64,000 bases of DNA from Streptomyces sp. NRRL F-5126. GTDB lineage: Bacteria; Actinomycetota; Actinomycetes; Streptomycetales; Streptomycetaceae. Both the position numbers and the translations under genes were made by a program. Below the pieces are notes generated by a model. That model was not told the DNA's origin. It saw only the letters and a program-made list of their open reading frames with translations, and ran no database searches. Shown here one piece after another: positions 23,733 through 32,622 of this stretch (position 1 is its first letter; each line of letters begins with the position of its first letter). Location: the NCBI RefSeq assembly GCF_000721265.1, contig NZ_JOFZ01000012.1, positions 62,001 to 126,000 of the forward strand, written 5' to 3'.

Positions 23733-25562
23733 ATGTCTTCTTCCCTGCCGAGAACGGCCGCCGTTTCGGCCCTCGTCTCGCTCGCCCTCGCCGGCGGCCT
23801 CGTCGTGGCCGCCGGCCCGGCGTCCGCCGCGGGTGTCCGCATCCACGGCATCCAGGGCACCACCCGCATATCCCCGCTCGTGGGCACGCCGGTCGCGGAC
23901 GTGCCCGGCGTCGTCACCGGGGTCAGGGCGTACGGCGGCTCGAAGGGGTTCTGGTTCCAGGACCCGCACCCGGACGCCGACCCGGCGACCAGCGAGGGCC
24001 TGTTCGTCTTCACGGGCTCCGCCCCGAAGGTCGCGGTCGGCGACAGCGTCAAGGTGTCGGGCACGGTGGACGAGTACGTGCCCGGCGGCGCGGCCTCGGG
24101 CGAGCAGTCGGTGACGGAGCTCGGCTCGCCGCAGGTCACGGTCGTCTCGTCGGGCAACCCGCTGCCCGCCCCCGTGCGGATCACCGCGCGCTCGGTGCCC
24201 GCGGCGTACGCCCCGCACGGGGTGGCCGGCACCGGCGACTCGATCAACGGGCTCAGGCTCAGGCCGAGGACCTACGCGCTCGACTACTACGAGTCGCTCG
24301 AGGGCATGAACGTCAGCGTCACGAACACGCGCGTCGTGGGCGCCACGGACCCCTACGGGGAGCTGTGGGTGACGGTCAAGCCGTCGGAGGACGCGAACAG
24401 GCGCGGCGGCACCGTCTACGGCTCGTACGACGAGCAGAACACCGGCCGCGTGCAGATCCAGCAGCAGGCGTCCACGGCGGACAGCCCCTTCCCCGCGGCC
24501 AACGTGGGCGACCGCCTCAGGGGCACCACGCGCGGCCCGCTGGACTTCAACCAGTACGGCGGCTACACGATCGTCGCGGGCCGCCTCGGCACCGTCGTGG
24601 ACAAGGGCCTGAAGCGCGAGGTGACGGCGAAGCAGAAGCCGGGCCAACTCGCCGTCGCCACCTACAACGTGGAGAACCTGGCGCCGACGGACCCGCAGTC
24701 GAAGTTCGACTCCCTGGCGTCCGCCGTTGTGCAGAACCTGTCGTCGCCCGACATCCTCTCCCTGGAGGAGATCCAGGACAACGACGGCGCGAAGGACGAC
24801 GGAACCGTCTCCGCGACACAGACCGTGCGCGAGTTCGTCGACGCGATCGCCGCGGCCGGCGGCCCCACCTACGCGTGGCGCTCGGTCGACCCGCAGAACG
24901 ACAAGGACGGCGGCCAGCCCGGCGGCAACATCCGCAACGTCTTCCTCTACAACCCCGACCGGGTGTCGTTCGTGGACCGCGGCACGGCGGACGCGACGAC
25001 GCCCACACAGGTCGTCGCCACGCACGGCAAGCCCGGCCTCACCCTCTCGCCCGGCCGTATCGACCCGGCGAACCCGGCGTGGAACGACAGCCGCAAGCCG
25101 CTCGCCGGCGAGTTCACCTTCCGGGGCAGGACGGTCTTCCTCGTCTCCGACCACTTCGACTCGAAGGGCGGCGACGAGTCGCTGACCTCGCAGCACCAGC
25201 CGCCGACACGCTCCTCCGAGGTCCAGCGGCTGGCGCAGGCGCAGGCCGTCAACTCGTTCGTCAAGGACATCAGGAAGGTCAGGAAGGACGCGGAGGTCGT
25301 GGTGCTCGGCGACCTCAACGACTTCCAGTTCTCGCCGGCGCTCGCGGCCCTGCGCAAGGGCGGCGTGCTGAACGACGACATCGACTCGCTGCCGGTGCCC
25401 GAGCGCTACTCGTACGTCTACCAGGGCAACACGCAGACGCTCGACCACATCCTGACGACACCGTCGATCAAGGACTTCCAGTACGACAGCGTGCACATCA
25501 ACGCGGAGTTCGCCCAGCAGGACAGCGACCACGACCCGCAGGTGCTGCGCTTCCGCCCCTGA
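23733..25562 (+). CDS. Secreted endonuclease/exonuclease/phosphatase-family nuclease (ExeM-like)
   Basis: A 609-residue secreted protein. A signal peptide with hydrophobic core VSALVSLALAGGLVVAAGPASA is followed by an OB-fold-like region (about 32-290, with FWFQDPHPDADP and GDSVKVSGTV). A metal-dependent EEP nuclease domain runs from about 308. Active-site motifs are ATYNVENL, LEEIQDN, DHFDSKGGDE, LGDLNDFQFSP and the final SDHDPQVLRF. It resembles bacterial extracellular DNases used for nutrient DNA scavenging or DNA turnover in biofilms. ATG 23733 follows GGAG closely; GTG 23730 is an alternative. Confidence 0.9.
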   Translation: MSSSLPRTAAVSALVSLALAGGLVVAAGPASAAGVRIHGIQGTTRISPLVGTPVADVPGVVTGVRAYGGSKGFWFQDPHPDADPATSEGLFVFTGSAPKVAVGDSVKVSGTVDEYVPGGAASGEQSVTELGSPQVTVVSSGNPLPAPVRITARSVPAAYAPHGVAGTGDSINGLRLRPRTYALDYYESLEGMNVSVTNTRVVGATDPYGELWVTVKPSEDANRRGGTVYGSYDEQNTGRVQIQQQASTADSPFPAANVGDRLRGTTRGPLDFNQYGGYTIVAGRLGTVVDKGLKREVTAKQKPGQLAVATYNVENLAPTDPQSKFDSLASAVVQNLSSPDILSLEEIQDNDGAKDDGTVSATQTVREFVDAIAAAGGPTYAWRSVDPQNDKDGGQPGGNIRNVFLYNPDRVSFVDRGTADATTPTQVVATHGKPGLTLSPGRIDPANPAWNDSRKPLAGEFTFRGRTVFLVSDHFDSKGGDESLTSQHQPPTRSSEVQRLAQAQAVNSFVKDIRKVRKDAEVVVLGDLNDFQFSPALAALRKGGVLNDDIDSLPVPERYSYVYQGNTQTLDHILTTPSIKDFQYDSVHINAEFAQQDSDHDPQVLRFRP

Positions 25563-25588
25563 GCACCCGGGCGCCGTGCCGCCGACGG

Positions 25589-26575
25589 TCAGTTGTGCGC
25601 GTGCAGGACGTCGTTGAGGCCGTCCCACACCGCGTTGTTGGGACGGGCCTCGACCCGGCCGGTCTCCGAGTTGCGGCGGAAGAGGATGTTGCTCGCCCCC
25701 GACAGCTCGCGCGCCTTGACGACCTGCCCGTCGGGCATCGTCACGCGCGTGCCCGCGGTGACGTAGAGGCCCGCCTCGACCACGCACTCGTCGCCGAGCG
25801 CGATGCCGATGCCGGCCTCGGCGCCGATCAGGCACCGCTCGCCGATCACGATGCGCTCCGTGCCGCCGCCGGAGAGCGTGCCCATCGTGGAGGCGCCGCC
25901 GCCGATGTCGGAGCCGTCGCCGAGCACGACGCCCTGCGAGATGCGGCCCTCGACCATGGACGTGCCGAGCGTGCCCGCGTTGTAGTTGACGAAGCCCTCG
26001 TGCATGACGGTGGTGCCCTCGGCGAGGTGCGCGCCGAGCCTGACCCGGTCGGCGTCCCCGACCCTGACGCCCTTGGGCGCCACGTAGTCCGTCATGCGCG
26101 GGAACTTGTCGACGGACGTGACCTGGAGGTGCAGGCCGTCGGCGCGTGCGCGCAGCCGCACGGCCTCCAGGTCGGGCACCGCGACCGGGCCGAGCGAGGT
26201 CCAGGCGACGTTGGCGAGCAGGCCGAAGATGCCGTCGAGGCTCTGGCCGTGCGGACGCACCAGCCGGTGGCTCAGCAGGTGCAGGCGCAGGTAGACGTCG
26301 TGCGCGTCGATCGGCTTCTCGTCCAGCGAGGCGATGACCGTGCGGACGGCGACGACCTCGACGCCGCGGCGCGGGTCGGCGCCCGTGGCCCGCGTGGCGG
26401 CCTCGCCAAGCAGCTCGGCGGCACGCTCGGCGGTGAGCCGCTCGGTGCCCGCGGGGCCCGGCTCCGCCACGAGCTCGGGGGCGGGGAACCAGGTGTCGAG
26501 TACGGTGCCGTCGGCGGCCACGGTCGCGAGGCCGGCGGCGGCCGCGCCGAGGGGGCGGGAAGTCGTGTCGGTCAT
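25589..26575 (-). CDS. dapD: 2,3,4,5-Tetrahydropyridine-2,6-dicarboxylate N-succinyltransferase
   Basis: A 328-residue enzyme of the succinylase branch of lysine and diaminopimelate synthesis, transferring succinyl from succinyl-CoA. The C-terminal half is a left-handed beta helix built of hexapeptide repeats (from about residue 165; [42 protein letters not shown]). The actinobacterial DapD motif [13 protein letters not shown] is present. Single gene, convergent with the nuclease gene 26 bases away. Length fits the actinobacterial group. Confidence 0.95.
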   Translation of the reverse strand: MTDTTSRPLGAAAAGLATVAADGTVLDTWFPAPELVAEPGPAGTERLTAERAAELLGEAATRATGADPRRGVEVVAVRTVIASLDEKPIDAHDVYLRLHLLSHRLVRPHGQSLDGIFGLLANVAWTSLGPVAVPDLEAVRLRARADGLHLQVTSVDKFPRMTDYVAPKGVRVGDADRVRLGAHLAEGTTVMHEGFVNYNAGTLGTSMVEGRISQGVVLGDGSDIGGGASTMGTLSGGGTERIVIGERCLIGAEAGIGIALGDECVVEAGLYVTAGTRVTMPDGQVVKARELSGASNILFRRNSETGRVEARPNNAVWDGLNDVLHAHN

Positions 26576-26634
26576 ACCGGAAACCTAGCGGCACGCGCTC
26601 GTCCGGGGCGAACCGGCCTGCCGGTCGGCTCTCG

Positions 26635-26880
26635 TCAGCCCAGCCTGTTGGCGTTGCGGCCCGCGATGCGGTGCCGGTCGTCCTCGGCGCGCGGGAGGGG
26701 CCGATGGCCCTCGGAGTGCGGGTTGACCCAGCCGCACACGCCGCAGCTGTAGCGGCCGTCGAGGCCGGCGATGAGAGTGCCGCACTGGCGGCACTCTCCG
26801 TAGGTGATCTCGGGGCCGCTCCGGGCGGCCGACCCGGGATCGTGCGGCGGCTCGGGGGTGGGCGGCACGGGCGTGTTCAC
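26635..26880 (-). CDS. Small zinc-ribbon protein
   Basis: An 81-residue protein with a single zinc ribbon, CRQCGTLIAGLDGRYSCGVCGW, giving two CxxC pairs 12 residues apart. The N-terminus is proline-rich, the C-terminus basic (ends NANRLG). GTG 26880 is preferred; TTG 26889 also reads in frame and begins just 2 bases from the tetR stop. It follows the SMR-TetR pair in the same direction and may be co-transcribed. Function unknown; nucleic-acid or protein binding is likely. Confidence 0.7.
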   Translation of the reverse strand: MNTPVPPTPEPPHDPGSAARSGPEITYGECRQCGTLIAGLDGRYSCGVCGWVNPHSEGHRPLPRAEDDRHRIAGRNANRLG

Positions 26881-26890
26881 GGGCCCCAAC

Positions 26891-27439
26891 CTACCCGCCG
26901 GGCCGCCGCATCACGCGTGCGAGCATCTCGCGTGCGTACTGCTCGTCGTAGTCGGCACCGGTCAGCAGGACCTGGAGGCAGATGCCGTCGAGCAGCGCGA
27001 CGAGCGCGCGTGCCGTGGTGGGGTCGGTGTGCGCGGACAGGATGTCGCAGACGGCGTCGGTCCACTCGGCGGCGACGGGCCGCAGCGCGGGCCGCCGCAG
27101 GGCCGCGAGGTAGAGCTCGTACTCCAGCTCGACGCCGGTGCGCTCCCCCGCGAGCCACACGCCGGTGAGCCGCGCGAGCTCGTCCGCCACGTCGGACGCC
27201 GGGTCGGCGAGCGTGCCGCCGTCCCTGATCAGGGCGGCGAACCCCTCGTTGGCCTGGCGCAGCGCCGCGGTCAGCAGCTCGTCGAGCGAGACGAAGTGGT
27301 ACGTGGTGGAGCCGAGCGGCACATCGGCCTCGGCGGCGACCGTGCGGTGGCTGAGCCCGGCGATGCCGCTGCGTCCCACGACGCGGATGGCGGCGTCGAT
27401 GATCCGCTGCCTGCGGTCGGGGTCGTAGCGGCGCGTCAC
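26891..27439 (-). CDS. TetR-family regulator
   Basis: A 182-residue regulator. The N-terminal helix-turn-helix is RQRIIDAAIRVVGRSGIAGL then SHRTVAAEADVPLGSTTYHF, a textbook TetR DNA-binding domain. The C-terminal ligand domain is variable. The GTG start overlaps the SMR stop by 4 bases (GTGA). Putative operators in tandem lie upstream of the SMR gene, so it probably represses its own operon until a cationic drug or metabolite binds. Confidence 0.9.
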   Translation of the reverse strand: MTRRYDPDRRQRIIDAAIRVVGRSGIAGLSHRTVAAEADVPLGSTTYHFVSLDELLTAALRQANEGFAALIRDGGTLADPASDVADELARLTGVWLAGERTGVELEYELYLAALRRPALRPVAAEWTDAVCDILSAHTDPTTARALVALLDGICLQVLLTGADYDEQYAREMLARVMRRPGG

Positions 27440-27759
27440 GTATGGGTCCCGCCGAGGTTGAGTACCACGACCCCGACGATAACCAGGGCGATGCCCAGGA
27501 GCCGCACGGGGCTCGCGGACTCGTGCAGGAACGCCATGCCGATCACGGCGATGACGGCCGTACCCGCCCCGGCCCAGATCGCGTAGGCGGTGCCCACGGT
27601 CAGCGTCTTGAGGGTCTGTGACAGCAGCGCGTACGAGACGACGTAGCCGCACAGGGTGATGAGCGAGGGCCACAGCCGGGTGAAGCCCTCGCTGTACTTC
27701 ATCGCGGTGGTGGCACCGATCTCGGCCGCGATCGCCCCTGAGAGCAGCAGGTATCCCAT
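27436..27759 (-). CDS. Small multidrug resistance (SMR) transporter
   Basis: A 107-residue inner-membrane protein with four hydrophobic helices, matching the EmrE/QacE family size. The essential membrane glutamate is in AIAAEIGATTAMKYSEGF. The helix 3 WAGAGTAVIAVIGM motif is also conserved. Such dimers exchange protons for hydrophobic cations or guanidinium-type compounds. First gene of the smr-tetR pair, preceded by tandem palindromes. Confidence 0.92.
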   Translation of the reverse strand: MGYLLLSGAIAAEIGATTAMKYSEGFTRLWPSLITLCGYVVSYALLSQTLKTLTVGTAYAIWAGAGTAVIAVIGMAFLHESASPVRLLGIALVIVGVVVLNLGGTHT

Positions 27760-27760
27760 G

Positions 27761-27798
27761 CGTACGAGCGTACACAGCGCAGTGTACGACCGTACACT
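27761..27798. promoter_or_regulatory. Tandem TetR operators upstream of the SMR gene
   Basis: AGTGTACG (27781-27788) and CGTACACT (27791-27798) form perfect 8 bp arms around AC. A second related site, CGTACGAGCGTACAC (27761-27775), lies beside the SMR start codon with GTAC-N4-GTAC. The shared GTAC/GTACAC core makes these the likely binding sites of the adjacent TetR regulator. Confidence 0.7.
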
Positions 27799-27883
27799 GG
27801 CCCCTGGGCCGACGCGTTGTCAGAGGCTGCCGCTAGGTTGTTCCCGGTTCCCGGCACCGGGGGCCTGGGCATCGGGGGGCGTG

Positions 27884-28981
27884 ATGGCGCACGAGGGCGG
27901 TCCTGGCGGGCACGGCGGCTGGGGCTCGGCGCCCGGCCAGGGGGGCTGGGGCACGGGTGCGTGGGGCCCTGGCGGCTGGGGCGGGTACGGCCACGGCGGG
28001 TGGACGCCACCGCCGCCGCGGCCCGGGACGATACCGCTGGCGCCGCTCGACTTCGGGCAGCTGCTCGGCGGCGGGTTCAGGACGTTCACGCGGTACTGGC
28101 GGCCGCTCACCGCAGTGGTGGTCACGGCGTACGGCGCCCTGATGGCGGCCGGGGCGGCCGCGGTCGCCATCGGCTACGCGGCCGTGCACGGCCACGTGAA
28201 GACGCTGACGTCACTGGACGGTGCCCCGGCGGCAGCGAGCGACGTGCACGCCGTGGTGACCTGGGCCGTCGTCCTCGGCATCCTGGGCCTCATGGCGCTG
28301 GTGATCGCACAGACCGTGGTGCTGGCCGCCTGCGCGGTGACGGTGCAGGACGGGGCGCTCGGCCGCGCGACCACATACCGCGCCGTGCTCGGCAGGTCGC
28401 TGCGCCGCCTGGGCCCGGCGCTCGGCGCCAGCGCCGTGAGCTGGCTGCTCGGCCTCGTACCGGTCGCGCTGTCCACGGCGGTCGGGCTCGCGAACGGGGC
28501 GTTCACCTCGCACATACGCCCCGACCCGGCGCCCATCCTGATCTGCTACCTGGTCCTGCTCGCCGGCTCGGCCCTCATGCTCTGGCCCGGCCTGCGCATC
28601 GTCCTCGCCCCGACGGTGGCGGTCGTCGAGTCGTGCGGTACGCGCGCGGCGCTGCGCCGCTCATGGGCGCTGGTCGGCGGCGCCTGGTGGCGCACGCTGG
28701 GCGCGATGCTCGTCGCGGCGTGCGTGGCCGGGTTCGCGGCGGGGTTCGTCAACGTGGTCCTCGAAGTGCTCGGCATCGTCGGCGCCGCGGGCGCGTTCGC
28801 GGCGTCCGACGGGAGCGGCGCGGCCGTCGTACTGCCGATCGTGCTCATACCCGTGTCCGTGGCGCTGATCCTGGTCGAGTGCGTCATCATGCTCTACCCG
28901 CAGCTGGTGCTCGCGGTGGTGTACGTGGACCGGCGGATGCGCACGGAGAACCTGGCCGAGGTGCTGATCCGCTCCGTGTGA
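27884..28981 (+). CDS. Glycine-rich N-terminus polytopic membrane protein
   Basis: A 365-residue membrane protein. The first 45 residues are Gly/Trp/Pro-rich (WGPGGWGGYGHGGW), followed by a conserved-looking IPLAPLDFGQLLGGGFRTFTRYWRP segment split before about six hydrophobic helices. This matches the actinobacterial family related to the membrane domain of glycerophosphoryl diester phosphodiesterases. No catalytic domain is fused. ATG 27884 follows a G-run ribosome site; GTG 27881 is alternative. Role unknown; envelope or membrane stress is a guess. Confidence 0.75.
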   Translation: MAHEGGPGGHGGWGSAPGQGGWGTGAWGPGGWGGYGHGGWTPPPPRPGTIPLAPLDFGQLLGGGFRTFTRYWRPLTAVVVTAYGALMAAGAAAVAIGYAAVHGHVKTLTSLDGAPAAASDVHAVVTWAVVLGILGLMALVIAQTVVLAACAVTVQDGALGRATTYRAVLGRSLRRLGPALGASAVSWLLGLVPVALSTAVGLANGAFTSHIRPDPAPILICYLVLLAGSALMLWPGLRIVLAPTVAVVESCGTRAALRRSWALVGGAWWRTLGAMLVAACVAGFAAGFVNVVLEVLGIVGAAGAFAASDGSGAAVVLPIVLIPVSVALILVECVIMLYPQLVLAVVYVDRRMRTENLAEVLIRSV

Positions 28982-29012
28982 GCGGCCCCGCCCGTCCGCG
29001 TGTGCGGGCCGC
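28982..29012. terminator. Possible bidirectional terminator
   Basis: GCGGCCC (28982-28988) pairs with GGGCCGC (29006-29012) between convergent genes whose stops are 28981 and 29015. The stem is short and the loop long, so this is tentative. Confidence 0.35.
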
Positions 29013-29014
29013 CG

Positions 29015-30406
29015 CTAGCGCCCGGGGCCGTCGGCCGTGTGCTCGTCGTAGTCGGCGGTCCCGCCGTCGAGCAGCGGCGGCTGCGGTGTGCCCGCGGTCT
29101 TCGAGAGCCAGCGCAGCGCGTGGTAGGCGGTGAGCACGACGAGCGTGCCGAGGGAGATACCGCTGAGGACGAAGTTGTCCGTGATCTTCAGCGAGATGCC
29201 GCCGACGCCGATGATCACACCGGCCGCGGCGGGCACCAGGTTGAGCGGCTGGGAGAAGTCGACCTTGTTGCGGATCCAGATCTGCGCGCCGAGTAGCCCG
29301 ATCATGCCGTAGAGGATGACGGTGATCCCACCGAGCACGCCGCCGGGGATGGCGGTGACCACGGCGCCGAACTTGGGGCACAGGCCGAACAGCAGGGCGA
29401 AGCAGGCCGCCGCCCAGTACGCGGCCGTCGAGTAGACGCGCGTCGCGGCCATCACTCCGATGTTCTCCGCGTAGGTGGTGGTGGCGGGGCCGCCGAACGC
29501 GGTCGACAGGGCGGTGGCGGCGCCGTCGGCGACGATCGCCGTGCCCATCACGTCGTCGAGCGAGTCGCCGGTCATCTCGCCGACGGCCTTGACGTGCCCG
29601 GTGTTCTCCGCGATGAGGGCCACCAGCACCGGCAGCGCCACCAGCACGGCCGCGCCCGTGAAGTGCGGCGCGTGGACGTGCGGGAGGCCGATCCAGTCGG
29701 CGTGGGCCACGCCGGAGAAGTCGACGCGCCAGTGGTCGACGGTCTTGCCCGAGCCGTCGGGCGAATGGATACGCCCGGCGGTGCGGTCGAGCACCCAGGA
29801 CAGCAGGTAGCCGAAGACGAGACCGAGGAAGATGGCGATGCGTGACCAGAAGCCGCGCAGCACCACCAGCGCGAGACCGGTGAAGACCATGGTGGCCAGA
29901 GCCGTCCACTGGTCCTGCGGCCAGTAGGTGGAAGCCGTGACGGGGGCGAGGTTGAAGCCGATCAGCATCACCACGGCGCCGGTCACGGCAGGCGGCAGGA
30001 CGGCGTGGATGACGCGCGCCCCCAGCACCTGCACGACCACGCCGCACCCGGCGAGGCAGGCGCCGACCACCAGCATCGCGCCGGTCAGCGTCCCGCTGTC
30101 GCCGCCCTGGCCCGCGATGACGGCGGACACGCCCACGAAGGACAGCGACGAGCCGAGATAGCTGGGCACGCGCCCGCGGGTGGCGAGGAGGAACAGCGCG
30201 GTCGCGACGCCGGACGCCATCAGCGCCAGGCTGGGGTCGAGCCCCATCAAGACGGGCGCGACGAAACACGCGCCGATCATGGAGACGACGTGCTGTGCGC
30301 CGAGGCCGATGGTGCGTCCCCAGGTCAGCCGCTCCCCCGGCCTGACGAGGTCTCCAGGACCGAGGTGTTTGCCGTCGCCGTGCAGCTTCCACCCGAAGCC
30401 CGCCAT
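29015..30406 (-). CDS. Uracil/xanthine permease, NCS2 family
   Basis: A 463-residue polytopic transporter resembling UraA. The family motif AFGGPATTTYAENIGVMAATRV, read in two parts, and the glutamate in ALIAENTGHVKAV match the NCS2 substrate and proton site. ATG 30406 follows GGGAGAG by a few bases; upstream in-frame sequence is arginine-rich leader. It lies alone, downstream of the suf terminator. TYAENIGV is the uracil-type form, so uracil uptake by proton symport is most likely. Confidence 0.9.
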   Translation of the reverse strand: MAGFGWKLHGDGKHLGPGDLVRPGERLTWGRTIGLGAQHVVSMIGACFVAPVLMGLDPSLALMASGVATALFLLATRGRVPSYLGSSLSFVGVSAVIAGQGGDSGTLTGAMLVVGACLAGCGVVVQVLGARVIHAVLPPAVTGAVVMLIGFNLAPVTASTYWPQDQWTALATMVFTGLALVVLRGFWSRIAIFLGLVFGYLLSWVLDRTAGRIHSPDGSGKTVDHWRVDFSGVAHADWIGLPHVHAPHFTGAAVLVALPVLVALIAENTGHVKAVGEMTGDSLDDVMGTAIVADGAATALSTAFGGPATTTYAENIGVMAATRVYSTAAYWAAACFALLFGLCPKFGAVVTAIPGGVLGGITVILYGMIGLLGAQIWIRNKVDFSQPLNLVPAAAGVIIGVGGISLKITDNFVLSGISLGTLVVLTAYHALRWLSKTAGTPQPPLLDGGTADYDEHTADGPGR

Positions 30407-30478
30407 GCCGCTCTCCCGTTTCTCACCGACCCGACCCGCACGGTGGCCGCGCCGCTCGCGCCTGCGGGTGCACGGCAA

Positions 30479-30516
30479 AGGCCCCGGAACAGGGAACCAC
30501 ACCTGTTCCGGGGCCT
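30479..30516 (-). terminator. suf operon terminator
   Basis: AGGCCCCGGAACAGG (30479-30493) and CCTGTTCCGGGGCCT (30502-30516) form a perfect 15 bp stem around an 8-base loop, 28 bases beyond the last suf stop codon. Confidence 0.88.
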
Positions 30517-30544
30517 CTCGGGCGCCCCGGTCCGGCTCAGGGCG

Positions 30545-30880
30545 TCAGACGTTGAAGCCCAGCGCGCGCAGCTGCTCGCGGCCGTCGTCGGTGATCTTCT
30601 CGGGACCCCACGGCGGCATCCAGACCCAGTTGATCCTGAGCTCATTGACGATGCCGTCGGTGGCGGCCTTCGCCTGGTCCTCGATCACATCGGTCAGCGG
30701 GCAGGCCGCCGACGTCAGCGTCATGTCCAGGGTGACGACATTGTCGTCGTCGATGTGCATCCCGTAGATCAGGCCGAGGTTGACGACGTCGATGCCGAGC
30801 TCCGGGTCGACGACGTCGTACAGCGCCTCGCGGACCTCGTCCTCCGAGGCCGGCTTCATCAGGGTCTCGTTCTCGCTCAT
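30545..30880 (-). CDS. SUF-associated MIP18/DUF59-family Fe-S maturation protein
   Basis: A 111-residue protein of the SufT/PaaD-like family, with DPELGIDVVNLGLIYGM and the active-site-like cysteine in TSAACPLTDVI. In Firmicutes and Actinobacteria such proteins act with SufU/SufS in Fe-S cluster maturation. ATG 30880 has AAGGAGA 5 bases upstream and overlaps the sufU stop (ATGA). It is the last gene of the suf operon, followed by the terminator. Confidence 0.9.
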   Translation of the reverse strand: MSENETLMKPASEDEVREALYDVVDPELGIDVVNLGLIYGMHIDDDNVVTLDMTLTSAACPLTDVIEDQAKAATDGIVNELRINWVWMPPWGPEKITDDGREQLRALGFNV

Positions 30881-31341
30881 GCCGTCTCCTTCCGCGGGCT
30901 CTCGCCCAGGGCCTGGGCCGTCGCGTCCTTCCACGCCATCCAGCTCAGCAGGGCGCACTTGACGCGGGCGGGGTACTTCGAGACGCCGGCGAACGCGACC
31001 GCGTCCTCCAGCACCTCCTCCATCGCGTCGTCCGGCTCGAGCTGGCCCTTCGACTGCATCAGTTCGAGGAACGTGCCCTGGATCTTCTGCGCCTCGGCGA
31101 GGTCCTTGCCGACCAGCAGGTCGTTGAGCACCGAGGCACTGGCCTGGCTGATGGAACAGCCCTGCCCCTCGTAGCTGACGTCCGCGATGCGCGAACCCTC
31201 GTAGCGCACGCGCAGCGTGATCTCGTCACCGCACGTCGGGTTGACGTGATGCACCTCGGCGTCGCCGTCCCGAAGACCGCGCCCGTGCGGGTGCTTGTAG
31301 TGGTCCAGGATGACGTCCTGGTACATGGAATCCAGTTTCAC
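30877..31341 (-). CDS. sufU: Fe-S assembly sulfur acceptor SufU
   Basis: A 154-residue IscU/SufU-type protein. The three zinc-coordinating cysteines are in NPTCGDEI, YEGQGCSISQAS and VKCALLSW, the SufU arrangement with the extended segment between the second and third. It accepts persulfide sulfur from SufS. GTG start; 15 bases downstream of sufS and overlapping the next gene by 4 bases. Confidence 0.95.
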   Translation of the reverse strand: MKLDSMYQDVILDHYKHPHGRGLRDGDAEVHHVNPTCGDEITLRVRYEGSRIADVSYEGQGCSISQASASVLNDLLVGKDLAEAQKIQGTFLELMQSKGQLEPDDAMEEVLEDAVAFAGVSKYPARVKCALLSWMAWKDATAQALGESPRKETA

Positions 31342-31356
31342 GGTCGGCCCTGTCCC

Positions 31357-32622
31357 CTATCCGAAGAAGTCACGGACGTGCTCCAGGCCGTCGACCAAGG
31401 CGTCCACCTCGGCCGGGGTGGAGTACAGATAGAACGACGCCCTGGTGGTCGCGGGAATTCCGTACCTCAGGCAGACCGGCCGCGCGCAGTGGTGGCCGAC
31501 GCGGACGGCGATGCCCTGCTCGTCCAGCACCTGGCCCACGTCGTGCGGGTGGATGTCGCCGAGCGTGAAGGAGATCGCGGCGCCGCGCTCCTCGGCCGTG
31601 GCGGGGCCGATGATGCGCAGGTCGGGCACCTGGAGCAGCCGCTCGACCGCGTACGAGGTGATCGCCTTCTCGTGCGCGAGCACCTTGTCCATGCCGATGG
31701 CCGAGAGGTAGTCCACCGCCGCGCCGAGTCCCACGGCCTGAGAGATCGGCGGCGTGCCGGCCTCGAACTTGTGCGGCGCGGGCGCGTACGTGGACGAGTT
31801 CATCGACACGGTCTCGATCATCTCGCCGCCGCCGAGGAACGGCGGCAGGTCCTCAAGCAGCTCCTGCCTGCCCCACAGGACGCCGATGCCGGTGGGCCCG
31901 AGCATCTTGTGCCCCGTGAAGGCCACGAAGTCGGCCTGGAGCGCCTGCACGTCGAGCGGCATGTGCGGGGCGGCCTGCGAGGCGTCGATCATGACGAGCG
32001 CGCCGACCTCCTGCGCCCTGCGGACGATCTCCTCGACGGGGTTGTGCGTGCCGAGGATGTTGGAGATCAGCACGAAGGAGACGATCTTCGTCTTCTCGGT
32101 GATGACCTCCTCGATGTTCGACAGGTCGAGGCGGCCCTCGTCGGTGAGGCCGAACCACTTCAGCTTCGCGCCCGTGCGCTGCGCGAGCAGCTGCCACGGG
32201 ACGATGTTGGAGTGGTGCTCCATCTCCGTGATGACGATCTCGGTGTCGCTGTCGACGCGGTAGGGCTCGTCCGCCCAGCCCAGCATGTTGGCGACCAGGT
32301 TGAGCGACTCCGAGGCGTTCTTCGTGAAGATCACCTCGTTGCGGCTCGGCGCGTTGATGAACGACGCGATCTTGTCGCGCGCGCCCTCGTACAGCGCCGT
32401 GGCCTCCTCGGCCAGCACGTGCACGCCGCGGTGCACGTTGGCGTTGTGCCGCTCGTAGTACTCGGTGATCGTGTCGAGCACCTGCCGCGGCGTCTGCGAC
32501 GTGGCCGCGTTGTCGAGGTAGACGAGTTTGCGGTCGTCGTGGACCAGCCGGTCGAGGACAGGGAAGTCCTTCCGGATCGCCTCCGTGTCCAGCAGGCCGT
32601 GCGCTTCCCGCGTCTGTGTCAC
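31357..32622 (-). CDS. sufS: Cysteine desulfurase SufS
   Basis: A 421-residue class V PLP enzyme that mobilises sulfur from L-cysteine. PLP lysine K239 is in FTGHKMLGPTG and catalytic C379 in VGHHCARPVCLRYG. N-terminal YLDNAATSQTP is a family hallmark. The GTG start overlaps the sufC stop (GTGA). Short active-site loop around C379 places it in the SufS, not IscS, group. Confidence 0.96.
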   Translation of the reverse strand: MTQTREAHGLLDTEAIRKDFPVLDRLVHDDRKLVYLDNAATSQTPRQVLDTITEYYERHNANVHRGVHVLAEEATALYEGARDKIASFINAPSRNEVIFTKNASESLNLVANMLGWADEPYRVDSDTEIVITEMEHHSNIVPWQLLAQRTGAKLKWFGLTDEGRLDLSNIEEVITEKTKIVSFVLISNILGTHNPVEEIVRRAQEVGALVMIDASQAAPHMPLDVQALQADFVAFTGHKMLGPTGIGVLWGRQELLEDLPPFLGGGEMIETVSMNSSTYAPAPHKFEAGTPPISQAVGLGAAVDYLSAIGMDKVLAHEKAITSYAVERLLQVPDLRIIGPATAEERGAAISFTLGDIHPHDVGQVLDEQGIAVRVGHHCARPVCLRYGIPATTRASFYLYSTPAEVDALVDGLEHVRDFFG

